From contig ML014134.1 of NCBI GenBank assembly GCA_003615045.1, positions 62,001 through 126,000 on the forward strand: 64,000 nt of DNA, in the 5' to 3' direction. Below, piece after piece: positions 61,101 to 64,000 of the stretch (position 1 is the stretch's first letter; each line of letters starts with the position of its first letter). Position numbers and translations under genes: made by a program. The notes under the pieces were generated by a model that made no database searches, was not told where the DNA came from, and saw only the letters and a program-made list of their open reading frames with translations. Source of the stretch: Caulochytrium protostelioides. Its lineage: Eukaryota > Chytridiomycota > Caulochytriomycetes > Caulochytriales > Caulochytriaceae.

Positions 61101-62277
61101 CGCCGCCGGCGTCGAGGTCTGCGAGCCCGCGCATGGGGCTCGGCTGGCCCTTCGCGTCGACGAGCAGCGACGTCGTGCCGTGGGTGATCAACAACTTCAC
61201 CAGGGGCGCCGAGGTGGGCAGACCATACTGAAGCCCGAGATCCAGAGTCTGCGCGGAGCTCGCGAGCTCATGCACGGTGGTCGGCGCGGCGGCGTGGCCA
61301 GCACCGACTGCGAGCGTTAGCGGCGTCAGCAGCACCGGCTGCTCGACCTTCGTGGGTGATGGGGCATACCCGAACAATCCCGCGGCCGCGGCCGCCGCGT
61401 CGAGTGCTTTGCTGGCGGTAAAGGAAGACGTCAAGGTCTCGAGGCGCTGCGTGGTCTGCCACATCACCGCGGCTGCGCTTTCTGCACGCGCGTCCGCGGC
61501 CCATCGGTGGAGGTCGATGCGGTGCACGGTTAAGCGGCGGTGGCCGAGGCTGCCGCTGCTCAACGCGAGCGTCTGCGCGTCCATCCAAGTGAGCCGGTGC
61601 GGCATCTGCTTGGTGGGTAGCGGCATATCCGTCGTCCATGTCATCCGATGCGTGGGAGTCCGAGAGAGGCTCGCGGCCACCGCATCATGGGGTGCGTCTG
61701 CTGTCGCAGCAGCAGCAGCTGCTGCTGTGGTGTTTGACGTCGCGCTGATCGTCGGCTTCAAGTCAAGAACGAGCAGGCGATGGTGTCGCGTGATGCACGC
61801 GAGACGGGGCGACGGCGGCGCCCATCCCGGATGCGTGCACGGCGGCGCAGCCGGCGTCCACGGCGCAACGAGCACGACGTCCGAGGCGAGCGCCTTGTCG
61901 CGCGTGAAGTCGGAAAGCCGGATCACATGCAGCGTCGTCTCGCTGTGCAGCACGAGGGCGCCGGCCTGCGGGAAGGGGAAGATCCCGGCGATGGGGCCGG
62001 GGACGAGGCGGCTGTGAGTGTGCACGAGCACTGGTGCGTCATCCTGGGCGGCCTCGGACGACTCCGCGCCGTGCTCAGCGCCGGGGTCGGGGCCGTCCAG
62101 CCCGGGCGCATGCGCGGCGTCGGAGGACGGCAGGCTGCGCTGGTCATACCCGAGCAGATCGCCGGTCTGCGTGCCGAGCCACAGCCGGTTGCCGTCGATC
62201 CGGCCCGCAGTGATCTGGACGGGCAGCCCCTGCGCCAGGGGCGTCGTCGCAAACACCGGATACGCCATCCTCGACAA
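58171..62277 (-). CDS. VPS39: HOPS/CORVET-type tethering subunit Vps39/Vam6
   Basis: 1368 residues, one exon. The N-terminus starts like Vps39 (YPVFATTPLAQGLPVQITAG, then LWLGTQTGDLLGYD), the first blade of the CNH/beta-propeller domain. The C-terminal third has the clathrin-heavy-chain-repeat segment RARLLQRLGRHEDVVATYAI followed by LLAAEAYCLRY, close to the AxLLGKMGKHEQAL...AEEYC block of Vps39. Near the end the zinc-like CQGCFRRIG...VVVRDPQGGLYHAYC matches the Vps39 CMVCKKKIG...YPNGVVVHYFC motif. Vps39 tethers late endosomes to the vacuole through Rab7/Ypt7. Insertions (acidic DDDDHDHEDNDNDNEE near 60.15 kb and P/S stretches) make it longer than human (about 886). TGFBRAP1/Vps3 is the alternative paralogue. 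Confidence 0.85.
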   Translation of the reverse strand: MSRMAYPVFATTPLAQGLPVQITAGRIDGNRLWLGTQTGDLLGYDQRSLPSSDAAHAPGLDGPDPGAEHGAESSEAAQDDAPVLVHTHSRLVPGPIAGIFPFPQAGALVLHSETTLHVIRLSDFTRDKALASDVVLVAPWTPAAPPCTHPGWAPPSPRLACITRHHRLLVLDLKPTISATSNTTAAAAAAATADAPHDAVAASLSRTPTHRMTWTTDMPLPTKQMPHRLTWMDAQTLALSSGSLGHRRLTVHRIDLHRWAADARAESAAAVMWQTTQRLETLTSSFTASKALDAAAAAAGLFGYAPSPTKVEQPVLLTPLTLAVGAGHAAAPTTVHELASSAQTLDLGLQYGLPTSAPLVKLLITHGTTSLLVDAKGQPSPMRGLADLDAGGDALSQADPGDALDHARGVAPTTFTWPEAPSAVAFWHPVYAVALLPPPPPKPPSGSAGPPTNNNSGKAASRSRTGTASGPAPEATVAVMSLRSGQIVQRFPIEASYGHVVAWEASTPSAMLLPANALADDAAAPHLSTRDASSPHSSHLHQNAPELELLHVIASRGVARLWHLAFDDQMDELLHAHRFDDARGLVRDMPFDRIEAYQANIFRITLLEAHWQITEAPGPGNGWQRGLVMSQQSRVPVAKTLSWFRPYFATIRLFERPLAAMLSAAAVALGLDQGWTLDDGASSDGARSDTESGAHVHEDDDDDHDHEDNDNDNEEGTLRPDSIKATPYTNCEGQSMHIRSIETPHDADVAYATLLDYLAHETAVAHRLVQQRRQQLTASMHGPDGVRPDDMHPHSGIQDDNVLQQLETLVQLLETLQVEVLARSRPNALPAFLMTACHIHVDVVLSILDHLIPVTAPQPSPEEEDIEDPVDRLTLRIAVLERGHRPLDALRELTAAVAQHATGPSPRTRQRLAIRLCEALQHVDAAAHPPTFAAAVLGVLRHCGPQAAVQALVARSSPLTASQMRALLAVDEIRATFPMFCFALAVQMRKVVRQAQAPRSPPRHDGDASDSGDAAMDALCAQTVLDLLLSASEDVHPSASEDHGASMPARAAFLAAHRADLESALLAMLTTSATLPDADLLEQLPPLDARPPLDGLSKDAAQQAMADRSERLLLPIRARLLQRLGRHEDVVATYAIEMNDLLAAEAYCLRYRQTQQQQVAQQTRPSTPTATGTPLDRSESSSLTPSTSTGQSDLFVVLLDLLMDSHPPASQATVLGFLTRCHAALPLTQILAKLPGHWSLQSMATGHGAEAPLSSSPTPSLADFLQTALQQRFVTMRTMQLSSQVLQATATQRRMAWVEARQACSVVDALRVCQGCFRRIGGASVVVRDPQGGLYHAYCSAPGEADLLADDAMASSPRLNAYQGMMAI

Positions 62278-64000
62278 CGATCGCGGATCTGGCGGAGATC
62301 ACGGCGGTCGGTGGCCCGCGCTCAGACCGAAGCGGTCGGCCAGCGCCGTAGCGAAGCCGCGTCGGCCGTTGCGGGGATGTCCGTGCGCGTTAGGCTCCAG
62401 CAATCACGGGAGGCCGAGCGCCTCGGGTCATGAAGGACGTCGGTTGGCCACACCTTCGCGTCACGCGTTCGGGGGTCGTCCTGATCGCGCCATGCAGCGG
62501 GGGGTTCTATGTCTAGGGCGGCTCCTGCCGAAGGAGAAGCGGCAACGGCACTCGGAGTGTCTGGGAGGGGGAGCGTCCGTGTGGTGGGACGGATAGGCGA
62601 TACGACGCGAGATCATCGTGCCACGCGACTTGGATGCCGCGGCCGCTATCGACTCGCGTCGCCCGTTTCGTAAGACGGATCGCTGATCGCGCACGTGGAC
62701 GATCGGGCCGTCCGAGTGACGCCGCGCTCATCACGACGAGCCTCTCGACTCGGACCATCGGGGGTGCTGACCCGCCTCGCCCACGATGACGCCCACGATG
62801 GGCCGATGGGCCCCCGAGCTCCCCGTGGCGTCGAGGCACGGGGCTTAGGCCGTCACGGCCGTCTCACGGCAATCCGCCCCTTTTTTGTCGCTTGGATTTA
62901 AGCTTTCTTTCACTGCCCAGGCTCACCCGTTTTCCCCCAAGGGTCCTCGAGAGAACCCTGGCATACCGGGCAGAACGATCGATCGTCCTGCATCCGTCCT
63001 TAGAGAGAAATGATTCGATCAATCCAATGATCGTACGGGCCGGTGGGAGCAGGGCCCTGCAAAGGCAAGACGCGCGCCATCCATAGCCATCCATGGCCAC
63101 CCTTGACAGGAGGCGGGGCGATGGGCGCCAAGACACGAGCACACTCCTCGCCTCGACAGGCACTCTGATGAAAGCCTTCACTCGCCACACCCCTTCCTTC
63201 CGAATCCATGGCAATATAAGCGACTCATTTGATGAAGTCGATCGATCGTCCTGCCGTGATGGCGTCGATCGATTCCGCACCGCCTGGTCCTCAGGGGCCG
63301 GCGCCCCCTTCTCAGCGACGCCATCGTCAACAACGCCACAGGACCCGCCGGGAGGAGAAAAGCCGAGCCAGACGGACGGCTCCAAGCGCACCTCGAAGCG
63401 GGCATGGATCACACCACAAGACACCCAGATGGGGGAAGGGCCGGCACACACAGAAGAGACTCCGCTTCATCGTGCGAGACCTGGGTGGTGCGCAGGCCCC
63501 TGCGCATATCGCCTCTCTATAACGCAACTCAGCACTTTGCTCCTTCTTTGGCGCTGACTCGAACGATACCCTTCTCGTGGGCTGAGCCACTCAACCCTCC
63601 TCCTTGTCGCTCGGTGCACCCCCTCCCCCCGGCATCGGATCGATCGGCACCGACGGTGCCTTCACCGCACCTAACGCTCCCCCAGGGGCCTCGAGAGGTC
63701 CCACCTTCCTGATCACCTCTGTCTTCGAATGACGAGAGACGTCTTCCTCATCGCCTCGCGTGGCCGTGATTCACGCCTGCAGGGACGCGCCCGACGCTGC
63801 TAGACCGCCTCACGAGACCGCTTGGCTCAACCTCGTCGTCAGCCCCTCTCGCGAGACGTCTCGCCAGCTTCTCCGCACGCGACCCGTCGCCAGGCCCTGG
63901 CTCGCTGGACAACAGCCACTGCAGGCGGCCACCGAGCCTGTGCTGCCCGCGGCCGGTGCCGGGCAGCCGCCGTCAAGGGTGAGCCTGCGTAGAGGCGACG
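62278..64000. other. No recognisable gene up to the window edge
   Basis: 1.7 kb upstream of VPS39. Several open frames (for example 63093-63557 plus, 62864-63451 minus) lack conserved motifs. Probably the VPS39 promoter plus intergenic DNA. Confidence 0.45.

Overview
The window reads as nuclear DNA of a GC-rich zoosporic (flagellated) fungus. The evidence is an axonemal outer-arm dynein intermediate chain at 55.2-57.9 kb, which only ciliated or flagellated lineages keep, next to fungal-type genes: two class I hydrophobins, an RTC4-domain protein and an AVT-type transporter. A GC-rich chytrid-grade lineage that makes aerial sporangia, such as Caulochytrium, would fit, but that identification is a guess. 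TAA, TAG and TGA all end genes here, so the code looks standard. Most genes are intronless, even reading frames of 4-6 kb. Three have short introns (GTATGT/GTAACG/GTACGT/GTAAGT donors, CAG/TAG acceptors).

Layout. 0-4.5 kb is a graveyard of mobile DNA beside an intron-containing tRNA-Gly(GCC). It holds a Ty3/Gypsy-like protease remnant just upstream of the tRNA, three diverged copies of an ~80-120 bp repeat, a broken ABC-transporter fragment and a decayed Fanzor (eukaryotic TnpB-like, RNA-guided nuclease) gene. 4.8-6.7 kb has hydrophobin 1 and a J-domain protein with LPD in place of HPD, both on the minus strand. 9.0-11.8 kb is asparagine synthetase (four exons). 12.5-19.9 kb holds two tandem ABC exporters: a mitochondrial ABCB10/Mdl-type half transporter and a very divergent full-length one. 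20.3-21.6 kb is eRF1. 23.8-26.3 kb is an AVT/SLC38-type amino-acid transporter. 26.5-29.4 kb is a transcription-factor-like protein with a FAR1/MULE (WRKY-GCM1) DNA-binding domain.

29.4-37.8 kb is a gene-poor stretch of mixed composition with a strong G-quadruplex motif. From 37.8 to 53.5 kb four minus-strand genes follow: a Rad5/HLTF/Uls1-type SNF2-RING protein with SUMO-interacting-like motifs, hydrophobin 2, the proteasome adaptor ECM29 and an RTC4-domain protein. 55.2-57.9 kb is axonemal dynein intermediate chain 1, and 58.2-62.3 kb is the HOPS subunit Vps39/Vam6. The last 1.7 kb has no recognisable gene.

The genes do not form one pathway; this is ordinary fungal gene mixing. The most striking points are (1) hydrophobins, usually regarded as a Dikarya trait tied to aerial growth, on the same contig as a flagellar dynein gene, and (2) the Fanzor remnant with its surrounding repeats. 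All calls come from reading sequence and recalled family motifs; no database search was run.
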